Origin: Adiantum capillus-veneris
Taxonomy: Eukaryota > Streptophyta > Polypodiopsida > Polypodiales > Pteridaceae
DNA: 64,000 nucleotides
Assembly (NCBI GenBank): GCA_014529385.2
Contig: CM043944.1
Span: forward strand, 68,139,895-68,203,894
Direction: 5' to 3'
The notes under the pieces: generated by a model
The model's input: the letters and a program-made list of their open reading frames with translations, nothing else
Told to the model about the DNA's origin: nothing
Database searches by the model: none
Position numbers and translations under genes: made by a program
Part shown: in pieces, positions 1-10,429 of the stretch
Position numbering within the stretch: position 1 is the stretch's first letter
Layout of the letters: each line of letters starts with the position of its first letter

Positions 1-709
1 CAGATGCTACTTGAGCTTGGGGAGCATAAGGTCGCTCTCTCACATATCCCTTGTTATAATAACATTCCACCATCACATGGTTTGTCCATTTTTTTTCAAT
101 TGCACACCACTTTGGCTGCTTAGCCAAAGGCTTGGCATACATATTAGTTTTTTTTAGCACTTCTTCCACCAACTACTCCTGGCTTACAACTACTTCTCCT
201 TTCTGTGCTGACTTAGTGGACTTGCTTCCACTTTTTTCTGAGGATGAATCGTCATCAAGATCCTTGAATTCACCCTCCTTGTAGACCACACAATTGTCTA
301 TAAGGTAAAGAGCTTCCTTAGTTAACTCATTTAACGTTGTGCTTCTCTTCATATGTAAGTCCTTTTGGAGATCTCGGTTTCTCAGTCCTTGAATAAATAT
401 AAGCATAAGTCTGGACTGTAGTTCTTCCACAGGGCAGAACTTCACATATCTCTTTACTCGTAGGGTTGCCTTTTGCATAGATTCCCATTTTATCTGTTTA
501 TATTTATGGATTTGTAAGACTGTATTAGGACCTATCCCCCTTTGTGAGAATTCCTCAATAAACTCGTCAAAAACCTCCTCCATAGACTCAAAATCTCTAT
601 GCTCCACATAATCAAACCAAGTGGCTGCATCCTCTTCTAGGGTAAGTCCAAACCCTGCAAATTGAGTAGGAAACTTCAAAACTTCTTTACCTCTAATTAC
701 ACGCACGAC
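1..709 (-). pseudogene. C-terminal part of an old Ty3/gypsy gag (element G1), split by E1
   Basis: Read on the minus strand, this is a retrotransposon Gag, the structural protein that packages element RNA. It has the plant Retrotrans_gag pattern FPTQFAGFGLTLEEDAATWF, then an LMLIFIQGL..DL block, an acidic SSSEKSGSKS tail, and (about 60-150) a W-C..W..H....C cysteine/histidine segment. The open frame begins artificially at 733 inside the LTR of E1, so its first residues are not native. The upstream half lies at 9412-10292. The reading phase is kept across the insertion because the 5-bp duplication ACGAC flanks it. A related fossil gag is at 19850-20871. The pol part would lie left of base 1 and is not in the window. 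Confidence 0.8.
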
Positions 710-1866
710 GGTGAGAGCGGGATGGAAACACACAGAATGCCTCTATAAAGACCTGACACACACTCTTGGGATGATACACACACACACACACTATGGGGCA
801 CCACTCGGCTTACACAACACACCTGGCCGAGACAGGGAACACACCAATGGAGTGAGAAGAGAGAGACTATCCACTTGCCCACTCCACACAGAGACACTCA
901 CACACACACACACCCAAAAAAAAAATCATCTCAAAAGAGGAGAATTTCTGATGTTTAGATACAATTGAGCTTGGGCCAACAAGAATGGTGCAAATAGCTC
1001 ACACAATATGGGTAAAAGATACCAGATACAATCACAAATTGGAGCAGAAGCTTCGCTCATAGGAGAAACTTACACGGAAAAACAACAGAAAAAGAGTGAG
1101 GAATTCAAAAAAATGGACAGCGCCATCGCGTCTGGAACGGCCCAAAACCCCAGTCTACAATGTCAAAGTGCTCAAATCCGACCTCGGATGAGATGAGCAG
1201 TTTACGGCCAAAACAAGCTCCAAAATGAGCAAAAACACAGTTGCGGCTGTTCTTCCTCTTCTCTCCACATTTTTTCTGGTCCTCTCTCTGTTTTCTCAGT
1301 TCCCACACTTAGCTTTATTACTTGGGCACCCTTGTCCATTTAGATGACCTCAAACGGACCCTGAACAGGCCAAAAACTGACCTCGCAGTGCATAGTTGTC
1401 ACCCTGCTGCATCCATGCGCACACTTGGCACTCAAATTTTTCCAATAATGCATCCCACCACCACGTGAAGTGGTCCCAAAATATGATCCTCATGATGACC
1501 TTTCTGCATAATTATCACAAGGAAACACCCACGTTGTGTCAGTACATCTTCACGTGCAAGTATTGACCCCATTCGCCCTCCTGACGCCACTAGATGCCAT
1601 CTGACACACCTGCTTACCTCATGTCCTCGACCCGCGGATAGCTTCTTCAAGAATTTTTATGCGCTATCAACTCCTCATTATTGTAGAAAAAACACACTGG
1701 TACTGGTAATAATGAAAATCGATGCACTTTGTACACCCTGTCCTACCTGTACACATGTGGGCCCCACGTAACCACCTGGCTTTGGAAAATGGAAAATCCT
1801 TTATTCGATGCACCATGCATGTGTATATACATATGCACAATCACTTCTTCCAAAAAACTCGTGACA
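710..1866 (-). repeat. E1 3' LTR
   Basis: This is a direct repeat of 8259-9411 with scattered substitutions and small indels. In plus orientation the better-preserved copy begins TGTGAG; this one has GGTGAG (T to G at the outer end). The inner end reads GTGACA, giving TGT..ACA termini. It contains a (CA)n tract near 776-790 and 899-912. The edge was set by aligning both LTR ends and by the flanking ACGAC duplication. Confidence 0.88.
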
Positions 1867-1884
1867 TAATTTGCCCATCCCCTA
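1867..1884 (-). other. E1 polypurine tract
   Basis: On the minus strand the bases abutting the 3' LTR read TAGGGGATGGGCAAATTA, a purine-rich run at the position where plus-strand DNA synthesis is primed. It is less pure than the E4 tract. Confidence 0.55.
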
Positions 1885-1959
1885 GCCTGCTAGATCGTTC
1901 ATGATCAGCAGCAGCAAAAAGCGTTAGGAGACTCGCAGTGTCACAAGTCTTCTCATCCT

Positions 1960-2878
1960 TCACCAATACTGCTTGATCCACAGATAGAGCTCATCTTGAT
2001 CGCCCATCATTAAACTAGCATGATACAATTTAAGACGCAATCCATTTACCCTTGACTTATGTAGAACCCCATCAAGGTTAGCCAGCTAATATGTACCATT
2101 TGGGAAACACTCCACTACCTTGAAAGGGCCTTCCCACTTAATTTTGAAACTTCTTTTGGAAGGTGTTGTCCAGCTTACTGTTGTAGCGCAAAACCAAGTC
2201 ATGCTTCTTGATACCCTTACTTTTAACCTTTTCATTTATCTTTGACAAAGCTCTATCTTGCATCTGCCCATAATGTTCCAATGCACTCATCCTATCCAGC
2301 TGAACCTCTTGTAACTGTAACAGCCTCTCTTTGAATACATCACTAGGCGGCCCAAGCAGCTTCTCTAACATCTTTACTGCAGGCAACTCTACTTCTACAG
2401 GCAATAGTGCTTCCTTTCCATACACCAAATGAAATGGAGTAAACCCTGTACCTATCTTCACCGAAGTACGGTAAGCCCATAATGCACAAGGCAATTCCAA
2501 ATCCCAATTCTTTCCTTGGTGCTCTGTCACTTTTGAAAGAATTTGTACCAACTCACCATTGAACCTTTCATTTAAGCCATTACACTGTGGATAATAAGGA
2601 GTGGTATGCTGGTGCCTAATCTTCATCTTTGCGCATAAAAAATCTAGCAGTTTAGCTCTAAAGAGAGGCCCCTTATCTGAAAGTAGCTCCAGTGACACCC
2701 CAAACTTGCAACATATTTCATCATACACAAATTTTTCCACATCCTTTACAGTGATCTGTTTTACTGCTATAGCCTCTGCCCATCTAGAGAGATAGTCCAC
2801 TGCAGTCAAAATATAGCTTTTGCCCCTGCTTGTGATAGGTAACGGACCTATTGCATTAATTCCCCACTTTTGAAACAC
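1960..2878 (-). pseudogene. E1 integrase core and C-terminal domain
   Basis: This is an rve-type integrase core. The second catalytic Asp is in LLSDKGPLF and the Glu in YYPQCNGLNERFN. The first catalytic Asp, expected in WGIDxIGPLP, is Asn (WGINAIGPLP); the sister copy E3 has Asp there. The main frame stops at 2138, after which a shifted frame continues with a GPY/F-like module (WEGPFKVVECFPNG, then LANLDG) to about 1960. Immediately upstream, about 70 bp that would encode the CxxC half of the H2C2 zinc finger are missing relative to E3. It belongs to the E1 pol polyprotein and is not functional as it stands. Confidence 0.85.
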
Positions 2879-3976
2879 ATCAAATGCCTACACCAATGGT
2901 GAACATCCTTGTGCAAACTAGGCCAGACATACCCCTCTTGCAAGATCTTATGCAAAGTGATCTTTAGAGCAAAATGGCCGCCACATGCGCCTTCATGATT
3001 TTCTTCCAACACTCTGTAAAGCTCCTCCCTCCAAGGTACACGTCTCAACACGAGATCAGCCCCTTTCATGTATAAGACATCACCAATCAATTTGTACATG
3101 TATGCTCTACGCACAAAACCATACTTCTTAGACTTCTGAATCTCCTTTGGAATGATTCCTGTCAGCAAAAACTCCTCTTCTTGAGCCAAACTTTCCCGGC
3201 CATGATAAAGAGGTACAGTGGTCCTCAACACAAATAGCTCCTCAATCATGCTTTGAGCTGCTTCATGTGCCTCTCCATTTAGAGCACGCTCAATGTGCCT
3301 GATGCTCCATGCTTCAAACTTTTTTAATAGGCCTTTAATTCTGAAACACATTTCCTTCAATGAGCTATTCTTGCTCTTCCACACACCCAGCACTTGCTTC
3401 ACCACTAACAAGGCATCACCTTTTATGCTCAACCTTCGAACCCCATGCTTCAAAAAAATGTGTAATACGGCTTCCAATGTAGCATATTCAGCCTCATTGT
3501 TACTATGCGCATCCACAACACTTGAACCCTCTCTTGCATACTAGCTTCCCCTGTGGATCATAAAGTGCTATACCCCCTGAAGCCGCATCATGGCTCTTTT
3601 TGTATGAGCCATCAAAGAAAAAAACATGTGCATTGCTGATCTGTGGCACTTGTTCAACTACCTTTCTCACCACCTCTTCCTTAACAAGAAGGGGATTCTC
3701 CTTATAGGCCAACAAATCGGCTAGGGTAGCCCTTGTGCTGTCTTCCACTAGAAAAGAGAACTCAAACTCTTGCAGCTCAGTTACCCATTTTTTCACCACA
3801 TTTGACATGTTAGTACCATTAATTAAGTTTGGCAAAAAGGCATAACTCGTCAAAAAAAAAAAGGTCGTGGTAGTAGGTAATGATGAAATCGTCGACAAGC
3901 AAATATTACACTGGCCATCACTAGCTCTACTTCCGAGAACTTTCTCTTCGCTACCAACTTCACTCGGCTTGCACAA
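2848..3976 (-). pseudogene. E1 archaeal-type RNase H (aRNH) and partial H2C2 finger
   Basis: FFDGSYKK..ASGGIALYDPQGK starts a second RNase H fold. It continues with NNEAEYATLEA (Glu), SIKGDALLVVKQ (Asp) and LNGEAHEAAQ. In the last motif His stands where the fourth acidic residue is expected; E3 also has NEEAH, so this is a family trait. The HEGACGGHF..WPSLHKDVHHWC region then begins the integrase zinc finger, which is cut short. The aRNH is split over two frames around 3503-3516. Presence of both the regular RNase H and this one identifies the Tat lineage. Confidence 0.8.
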
Positions 3977-4362
3977 TACACTGGCCTCATATAATGGCTG
4001 CCCTTCCCCTTTTGCAATAGCATGGCTCCAATGGCATCAGCCCCTAGTGATGGATTTACATAAAACACTTTCTCCCAATTAGGAGCCTGCATGGCTGACA
4101 ACCCCCCTAACACCTCTTTCACCTCTTGAAACACTTCTTCACACTTGTCATCTTATTGCAATGGATCATGCTTTGCCACTTGCTGTAATGGATAAAGAAG
4201 CTGCAAAGACAATGGAATAAACCGTGCCATGTACTTCACTTTGTGTATAAAGGTTTCCAATTGCTTCGTACTCGTAGGTGATGGAAGAAGAATAGTAGAC
4301 TTAACCTTATCTGGATCAGCCTCAATGCCATTTTCTGACACCATATGGCCCAATAACTTCAC
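3850..4362 (-). pseudogene. E1 RT connection region and RNase H
   Basis: Fragment 4153-4362 has LGHMVSENGIEADPDK and VKYMARFIPL, the RT thumb/connection of Ty3 pol. Fragment 3850-4134 has APNWEKVFYVNPSLGADAIGAMLLQ, YCASR and SEVELVMASVIFACRRFHHYLL, the standard RNase H. The usual first Asp (V-D-A-S) is replaced (VNPSLG), so the RNase H lacks its first metal ligand. At least one stop or frameshift separates the two pieces. Confidence 0.8.
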
Positions 4363-4419
4363 CCTTGGCTATGCTAGATGACATTTCTTGGGATTTAGTT
4401 GTCCTCCACATTCATCATA

Positions 4420-5570
4420 TCAAGCCAATACCATCTGCAGCTTCTCATGATGTTCAACCCTATTGCTATAGACACAAAAGTCGTCCATAAAAGCTTTAAC
4501 ACAACTACCAATGAATGGTTTCAATACCCAATTTGTTCTCTCTTCATAAAAGGATGGTCCATTTGACAACCCAAATGGAAATACTGTGTAGTAATAACAA
4601 CCCCATGGCATAATAAAAGTTGTCTTTGTTCTATCTTTCAGAGCAATCTTCAATTGAAAATAGCCTGAAAAACCATCACACACACTGTACCTCTCACAGC
4701 CACTGAATCCAAGATCTGATCAATGAATGGAAGAGGATATGGGTTCTTCTTAGTGGATGCATTTAAGGGCTTAAAATCTACACAAATCCTCCACTTTCCA
4801 TCGTTCTTTGGGCTGACTACTACTGGGCTCACCCATTCTGTGGTCTCCACTGGGACTATGAACCCTGCCTTCAATAACTTGTCTACCTCTTCCCGCAAGG
4901 CTTCCATTTGCTCTTGACCCATCCTTCTTAGCCTTTGCCACACTGTCTTAGCACCTTCTTTCAGCTCTATACGCATCTCTTCACCCTTGAACCCTATGAT
5001 CGCTTCATATGAAGGAATGAACAAATCAGGAAAACTAGTTAGCATGTGCAAATATATCTCCTTCTCCATAGCTGAGAGGTCTCCACTAATCATTTGTGTC
5101 ATCAATTCCTGCTTCTTTGACAACTCAACCTTGGTTTGCATCAGCCCTTCAATGACTTCATAAGGCCCTTCGCTTTCATCTTCAACCTCATTTGCAAATG
5201 CAACTAAACCGGACTCCTGTATTCCTTTGTCCATCAAAAGAAATGCAACATCAGCATCCTCATCACTGCTGGTAGTGCTATCATTGTCCTCATCTGTCAC
5301 CGTGGAAGAGTCTTCATCACTAGAATCATCCTCATCTTCATAAAGCTCCTCTAATTGTTTCCTTGTGTCCATATTGTATAGCTTCTTGGCACATGTCTTT
5401 CCATAGAGGCTAATCGTACCACGTCGCCAATCCTGAACAGCTCCCACTGCATGTAACCATGGTCTGCCCAATATAATAGGATATGCTCCCAACCCCGCTG
5501 GCATCACATGAAAATCAACCACCGCCTTTGCATCATACGCCTCCACTTCTAAGCTCTTTACAACACCCAA
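4420..5570 (-). pseudogene. E1 protease C-terminus, acidic linker and reverse transcriptase
   Basis: In order: a retropepsin C-terminal part with ILGRPWLHAVGAVQDW; an Asp/Ser/Glu-rich linker (about residues 95-150); then RT fingers and palm with EWVSPVVVSPKNDGKWRICV and DFKPLNASTKKNPYPLPFID. A frameshift near 4680 moves to the frame carrying DGFSGYFQL, FPFGLSNGPS and the catalytic FMDDF, both aspartates present. RT copies element RNA into DNA in the virus-like particle. The break inactivates this copy. Confidence 0.87.
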
Positions 5571-5582
5571 ACATTTTACTTT

Positions 5583-6383
5583 CTAATGGTTTGCCAATCT
5601 AATCTGGAAGCCTGACACCCCAGTCACTGTGAGACCCATCTTCTCAACGCATGAGTGTGCTATGACACATATTTGGGCTCCACCATCCACATAACCTTGT
5701 CCCATATTGTTTCTTTTGTGCCACACATCTACTATTGGGCAAATGCCTGGTAGCTCATCCATCGCCAACACCTTCACTAAACCTCTCTCTGGTTCTTTCT
5801 CCATTGGGTTAACCATCCTCTTCCACTGTCGATTTAGCTTAGGCACCATCTCTATAAGCTGCCCAAAACTAACATCGGCCTTCCTACTTGTCAGATCCTC
5901 CTTCAATTCATAGCTTAATTGCCCATCCCCTAGTAGAAAATCTGAAACATGAAACTTTCGACGAGCCCTCCTTTTCCTCTTGGCCTTGACATCCTCGCCT
6001 TCATGGCTCTTTACTTTCTTCTTACTAGGACCTGGGACACTTCTTCCTTCCTTTTCCTCTGTGGTCCTCTTCCCAATAGGCATCACTAATGTATCCTCTA
6101 GCTTTGATTCCTTCTCCAAGGTGACTATGCTTATCACTTTTGTCTTTCCCTTTTCCTCCTGGGTTAATCCACTGGTTCCTTCTTCTCCCTTAATTTCAAT
6201 GCCATAATCATTTGACCTAGTTAGCACCTGTCTTGGCAATGGATACATGTCTCCACTCATCCTTGGTGGCTTATCACATTGCGGGCTAATGTGTCCCAAC
6301 TCTCCACAATTATAACATATGGGGCGTCTGCCTCCAGAACCTACCATTGCTTTGTCCAACACCATTCCTAGGTCTTTCTTCAC
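5583..6383 (-). pseudogene. E1 nucleocapsid zinc knuckle and N-terminal protease
   Basis: A CX2CX4HX4C knuckle (CYNCGELGHISPQC) near the start is the RNA-binding nucleocapsid motif. It is followed by Lys/Arg-rich sequence (RKRRARRKF) and then VDGGAQICVI, the retropepsin active site with D-G-G in place of the usual D-T/S-G. The same DGGAQ occurs in E3, so D-G-G is typical of this family. The frame stops at 5583, just before the frame that continues the protease. Confidence 0.82.
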
Positions 6384-7182
6384 CTCCTGGATGATTTGAA
6401 AACCTCCCTCGACCTTGATTATTTCCCACAGTACCTAGCAGATTTAGGCTCAGATTCTTCATTAAATCTACCACTTGCCTCATGTCTTGCCTTAGCCCAT
6501 CATCTTGCACTGTTGTAGTGACCACTGTTGGCATAACCTGAGGAGTAACAGAAACCCCTGGTTCATGATGAACCCTTGGCATGCGACCTTGTAAAGAGTC
6601 CATAGGCTGAAATTCAGACCTCATGGGCAAAGACCACACCCGTAACTGGCTCATTTTCCTCGACTTCCACTTTTTGTTCCTTGTCACCTCTAGTGCATCT
6701 TCATATGTCCTAGGCTTCTTTAGCTCCACTCTCCAACGTATATTCTCCCAAAGACCAGCCAAGAACCTGTCCTTCTTCATCATGTCAGGCGGGGGTACCT
6801 CTGGTGCTAAGGCCTTGCACATCCTCTCCCATGCCAATGAGAAATTACGTATGTACACATCTACTGGCTCACCTTCCTTTTTCACTAAATCCTGTACTTC
6901 TTGTCACACTTTGCCAGGATCTTCTATCTTCACAAAATCCACTTCCAATCCATGCCTTAGATTTTCCCAACTCAATCTTACAAGCGGATCAGCCACACGC
7001 AACTCCTCTTCAAATGATTTGGACCAAACTCGTGCATCACTCTTCAAACAAATTTGGAGAAGGCGTAACATCTGCGCCGGGTCATGAATTTGGTTGCTAA
7101 TGCAAGCAACCTCCATCTTTTCTAAAAAGTCTTCCACATCTTCATCACTTCTTCCATGAAACTCCGGATAAGAGAAAGCCAT
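6310..7182 (-). pseudogene. E1 gag capsid region
   Basis: Gag starts at ATG 7182 (MAFSYPEFHGRSDEDVEDF), matching the E3 start MAFNYPEFSGKS; the ORF can be extended upstream but the extension is not shared with E3. It contains the Retrotrans_gag core (RLLQICLKSDARVW, KKEGEPVDVYIRNF, KKDRFLAGLWENI, KKPRTYEDAL). A stop near 6904 splits it into two open pieces, and the end overlaps the zinc-knuckle frame. The product would assemble into virus-like particles. Confidence 0.83.
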
Positions 7183-8258
7183 GGCTACCCAAATTACGAT
7201 GCTTTGAGAACCCCTTCGAACACACGTGCAAGAACCCAAAACTTTTGACTGACTTAATCCCTAGAAACTTCAATGGAGCTCAACTTTAGATAAGGACAAA
7301 CACATGCACATCAAATGAGTTTTCATAGTTAATCATTGGAATTACAATAGGCAAAGGACATTCCAGTATCTCTCGTAATCTTCGTGGCCCAAACATAAAG
7401 ACTATGCGCTATTGGAAAAAAAATCTTCTTGGACACATGAACATTTATCTAGATTCTCTGAGTTAAATGAAAAGGAGTGAATTGAGGGCCATTTTGATCA
7501 TCCATTAAAGACAACCATGAAGCTCCCAAGAAAGTACACATGTCTTATCCTCTGACTTGGCCAAAATTTCAGCATCCTAACAGCATAAATGGCTCACAAG
7601 ACCAAAAAACCAGCCATCATAACTTGGAAAAATTTTGGCAGAGTTTCCCCAGAAGTAGAGCAGTGTGAACCCAAAATATAAACTGTATATGTATGCATAA
7701 ACTGCCAACAGTAGAACCCGAGCATCAAGTAGAAATCACTAGTACATAGCCTATTGGCGAGGTCACAAAAAGGGTGCTCCAGCTACCTATATCACTGAAA
7801 GGATCTCCACATTTGAGAATCCCCCAGTTCAATAAAACCTCACGCTATCGACCCTCACACGAAGGCTAATGCAAATCGCGTATAGTCAAGTCTCCGAAAT
7901 GACTATATTCCAGACCAAGTCTCAGAAATGGCTGGGACTGCCAAATAAAACCAAGTATGGCTCCACAAATGCGTACAATGGAAGTTTCCACAAGTAACAT
8001 AAAATCCAGCAGACAATGCGCTCAAACAGGCGCGAAGTGATGCATACCCACAACAACTGCAAGGGACATCACTACTAGTATATCATTGTACTCTAGCTAT
8101 CTGTATCTGTGTGAATCACCTCTACTTGTACTTGTCCCCGTAACCTGTAACCTGTAACCTATAATCTGCAACCTGCAACCTGTAATCCCGAATCTCGAAG
8201 CTTGAAGCTCGAAGCAGAAGATACTTGAAGAAGATCCTCCGTGGGGGCGCCAAAAGAA
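7183..8258 (-). other. E1 leader (5' untranslated region) with PBS
   Basis: This is non-coding sequence between the 5' LTR and gag. The PBS at 8236-8252 reads TGGCGCCCCCACGGAGG on the minus strand, six bases from the LTR; its TGGCGCC matches the 3' end of tRNA-Asp-type primers. Around 8130-8190 there is a degenerate TGTAACC-type tandem (cctgtaacctgtaacctg), followed by cgaagcttgaagctcgaagc. No gene was found in this stretch. Confidence 0.7.
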
Positions 8259-9411
8259 TGTGAGGGGGATGGAAACACACAGAATGCCTCTATAATGACC
8301 CGACACACACTCTTGGGATGATACACACACACACACACTATGGGGCGCCACTCGGCTTACACAACACACCTGGTCGAGACAGGGAACACACCGATGGAGT
8401 GAGAAGAGAGAGACTATCCACTTGCCCACTCCACACAGAGACACTCACACACACACACCCAAAAAAAAATCATCTCAAAAGAGGAGAATTTCTGATGTTT
8501 AGATACAATTGATCTTGGGCCAACACGAATGGGGCAAATAGCTCACACAATATGGGTAAAAGATACCAGATACAATCACAAATTGGAGCAGAAGCTTCGC
8601 TCATAGGAGAAACTTACATAGTAAAAACAACAGAAAAAGAGTGAGGAATCTGAAAAAATGGACAGCGCCATCGCGTCCGGAGCAGCCCAAAACCCCAGTC
8701 TACAATGTCAAAGTGCTCAAATCCGACCTCGGATGAGTAGTTTACGGCCAAAACAGACTCCAAAATGAGCAAAAACACAGTTGCGGCTGTTCGTCCTCTT
8801 CTCTCCACGTTTTTTCTGGTCCTCTCTCTATTTTTTCAGTTCCCATACTTAGCTTTATTACTTGGGCACCCTTGGCCTTTTAGATGACCTGAAACGAACC
8901 CCGAACACGACAGGCCAAAAACTGACCTCGCAGTGCATAGTTGTCACCCTGCTGCATCCATGCGCACACATGGCACTCAAATTTTTCCAATAATGCATCC
9001 CGCCACCACGTTACGTGGCCCCAAAATATGGTCCTCATGATGACCTTTCAGCATAATTATCACAAGGAAACACCCACGTTGTGTCCGTACTTCTTCACGT
9101 GCAAGTATTGACCCCATTCGTCCTCCTTACGCCACTAGATGCCATCTGACACACCTGCTTACCTCATGTCCTCGACCCGCGGATAGCTTCTTCAAGAATT
9201 TTTATGCGCTATCAACTCCTCATTATTGTAGAAAAAACACACTGGTACTGGTAATAATGAAAATCGATGCACTTTGTACACCCTGTCCTACCTGTACACA
9301 TGTGGGCCCCACGTAACCACCTGGCTTTGGAAAATGGAAAATCCTTTATTAGATGCACCATGCATGTGTATATACATATACACAATCACTTCTTCCAAAA
9401 AACTTCTGAAA
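8259..9411 (-). repeat. E1 5' LTR
   Basis: This is a direct repeat partner of 710-1866, with TGTGAG at one end and an end resembling GTGACA (here CTGAAA) at the other. Outside it lies ACGAC (9412-9416), matching 705-709. As on the other LTR, CA-rich stretches occur near 8322-8338 and 8445-8458. Confidence 0.88.
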
Positions 9412-10292
9412 ACGACTGCTACATGATCCCTAGGATCTCTGTTTCTCGAGTATTTCTTGTTTACCCATTTTTGCACCCGAGAAGGTCTAATTCTATGATG
9501 GTCTACAAATCTCATCATTGGTTCGCCTTGTCCTCCTTGATATGCCTCTTCTGGCCTTATGTAGTGGGAGGGTTTGTCTCCCAGAGGTGCTCGTAAGCCA
9601 TAATCTCAGACGGTTCCCTCAAGAGGTGGTTCATCTCTCCGAACTCGTTCTCTTTGTTCTCGTTCTATGGGTTGTCTTCCGGACTCTGCCGCCTCTTGAG
9701 TTTTCGGCTTACTCTTGCCTTGGTAATGTGAATGGAGTGGTGGTTCTTGTAAATCTCTTAGCCCTCGTGTGGCTGGATAACCACCTCTGTTTAGGTCTTC
9801 TTTGAATGTTGCATTTTGTTGAAGCCATGCCTCCAATGATGGTTGGGTTTTCTGTTGGTTTATAGTTGAAAGTCTGTTGTCGCTTAGAATGTGATGTTGC
9901 GTCGTACTCTTCTGGAAATGGATCTGTAGACTTGCTAGGGTTATAGGTGGACCTCGATACTTCTTTGGGGACATATTTTGATGTTTCTGGAACTTTGCCT
10001 TATCTACCTCCTTTGGCATAATTCGTTCGTATTCTCGCCCGTACCTGTCAACAAAAATGATATCCTTCCCAATCGCAATTTCATAAGAGAACAAGTAAAG
10101 AATCTTGTCATCGCTTAATTTATTTGGGTAGGGTTCTTTGCATCAAAAATAAGAGACTACTCCCTCGCTCTCATCCTTGTAAATTCCCACATTCTCATTA
10201 TCGGTAGAGACTCTGGTTGTTTTTTTATCATACATAAAAAGAGATCTAGGTCGATCAATTTTAGGAGGCGGCTCTTGAGTTTCAGAAACCAT
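9412..10292 (-). pseudogene. N-terminal part of old Ty3 gag (element G1)
   Basis: Minus-strand coding starts at ATG 10292 (MVSETQEPPPKIDRP). It meets a stop near 10147, runs open from 10094 to 9606 (YEIAIGKDIIFVDRYGREYER, then a Gln/Arg-rich low-complexity part) and reaches RDPRDHVAVV at the E1 insertion edge. It rejoins in phase with 709 and below. It resembles the N-terminal part of the fossil gag at 20520-20871 in layout. It is non-functional because of stops and the E1 insertion. Confidence 0.65.
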
Positions 10293-10429
10293 TTTTCCTT
10301 TGCCACATTATCTCCATACCTAATGTAATCCTCAGGGTTCCTAACTATAAGATAGTGGTTCCCCCTTTCATCTCGGATCTATCTCCATCATCATAGACTT
10401 GAATTATCTCCTGTCTCTGAGAAGGCCGT

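Larger units (their letters stand above)
710..9411 (-). mobile_element. E1: Tat-lineage Ty3/gypsy retrotransposon, near full length but inactivated
   Basis: The element has two LTRs (710-1866 and 8259-9411), a PBS at 8236-8252, a purine tract at 1867-1884 and the domain order gag, zinc knuckle, protease, RT, RNase H, second (archaeal-type) RNase H, integrase on the minus strand. The extra RNase H between RNase H and integrase is the hallmark of the Tat lineage of plant Ty3 elements. ACGAC occurs on both sides (705-709 and 9412-9416) and is the target duplication. Several stops and frameshifts and a roughly 70-bp deletion in the integrase zinc finger make it non-autonomous. LTR divergence looks like about 4-5% by eye over the first 670 bases, so it is older than E4. 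A truncated sister copy, E3, is at 31999-36722. Confidence 0.9.

Noticed and set aside
711-968. Thr/His-rich small ORFs in both E1 LTRs
   Set aside because: They come from (CA)n tracts inside LTRs and have no domain.
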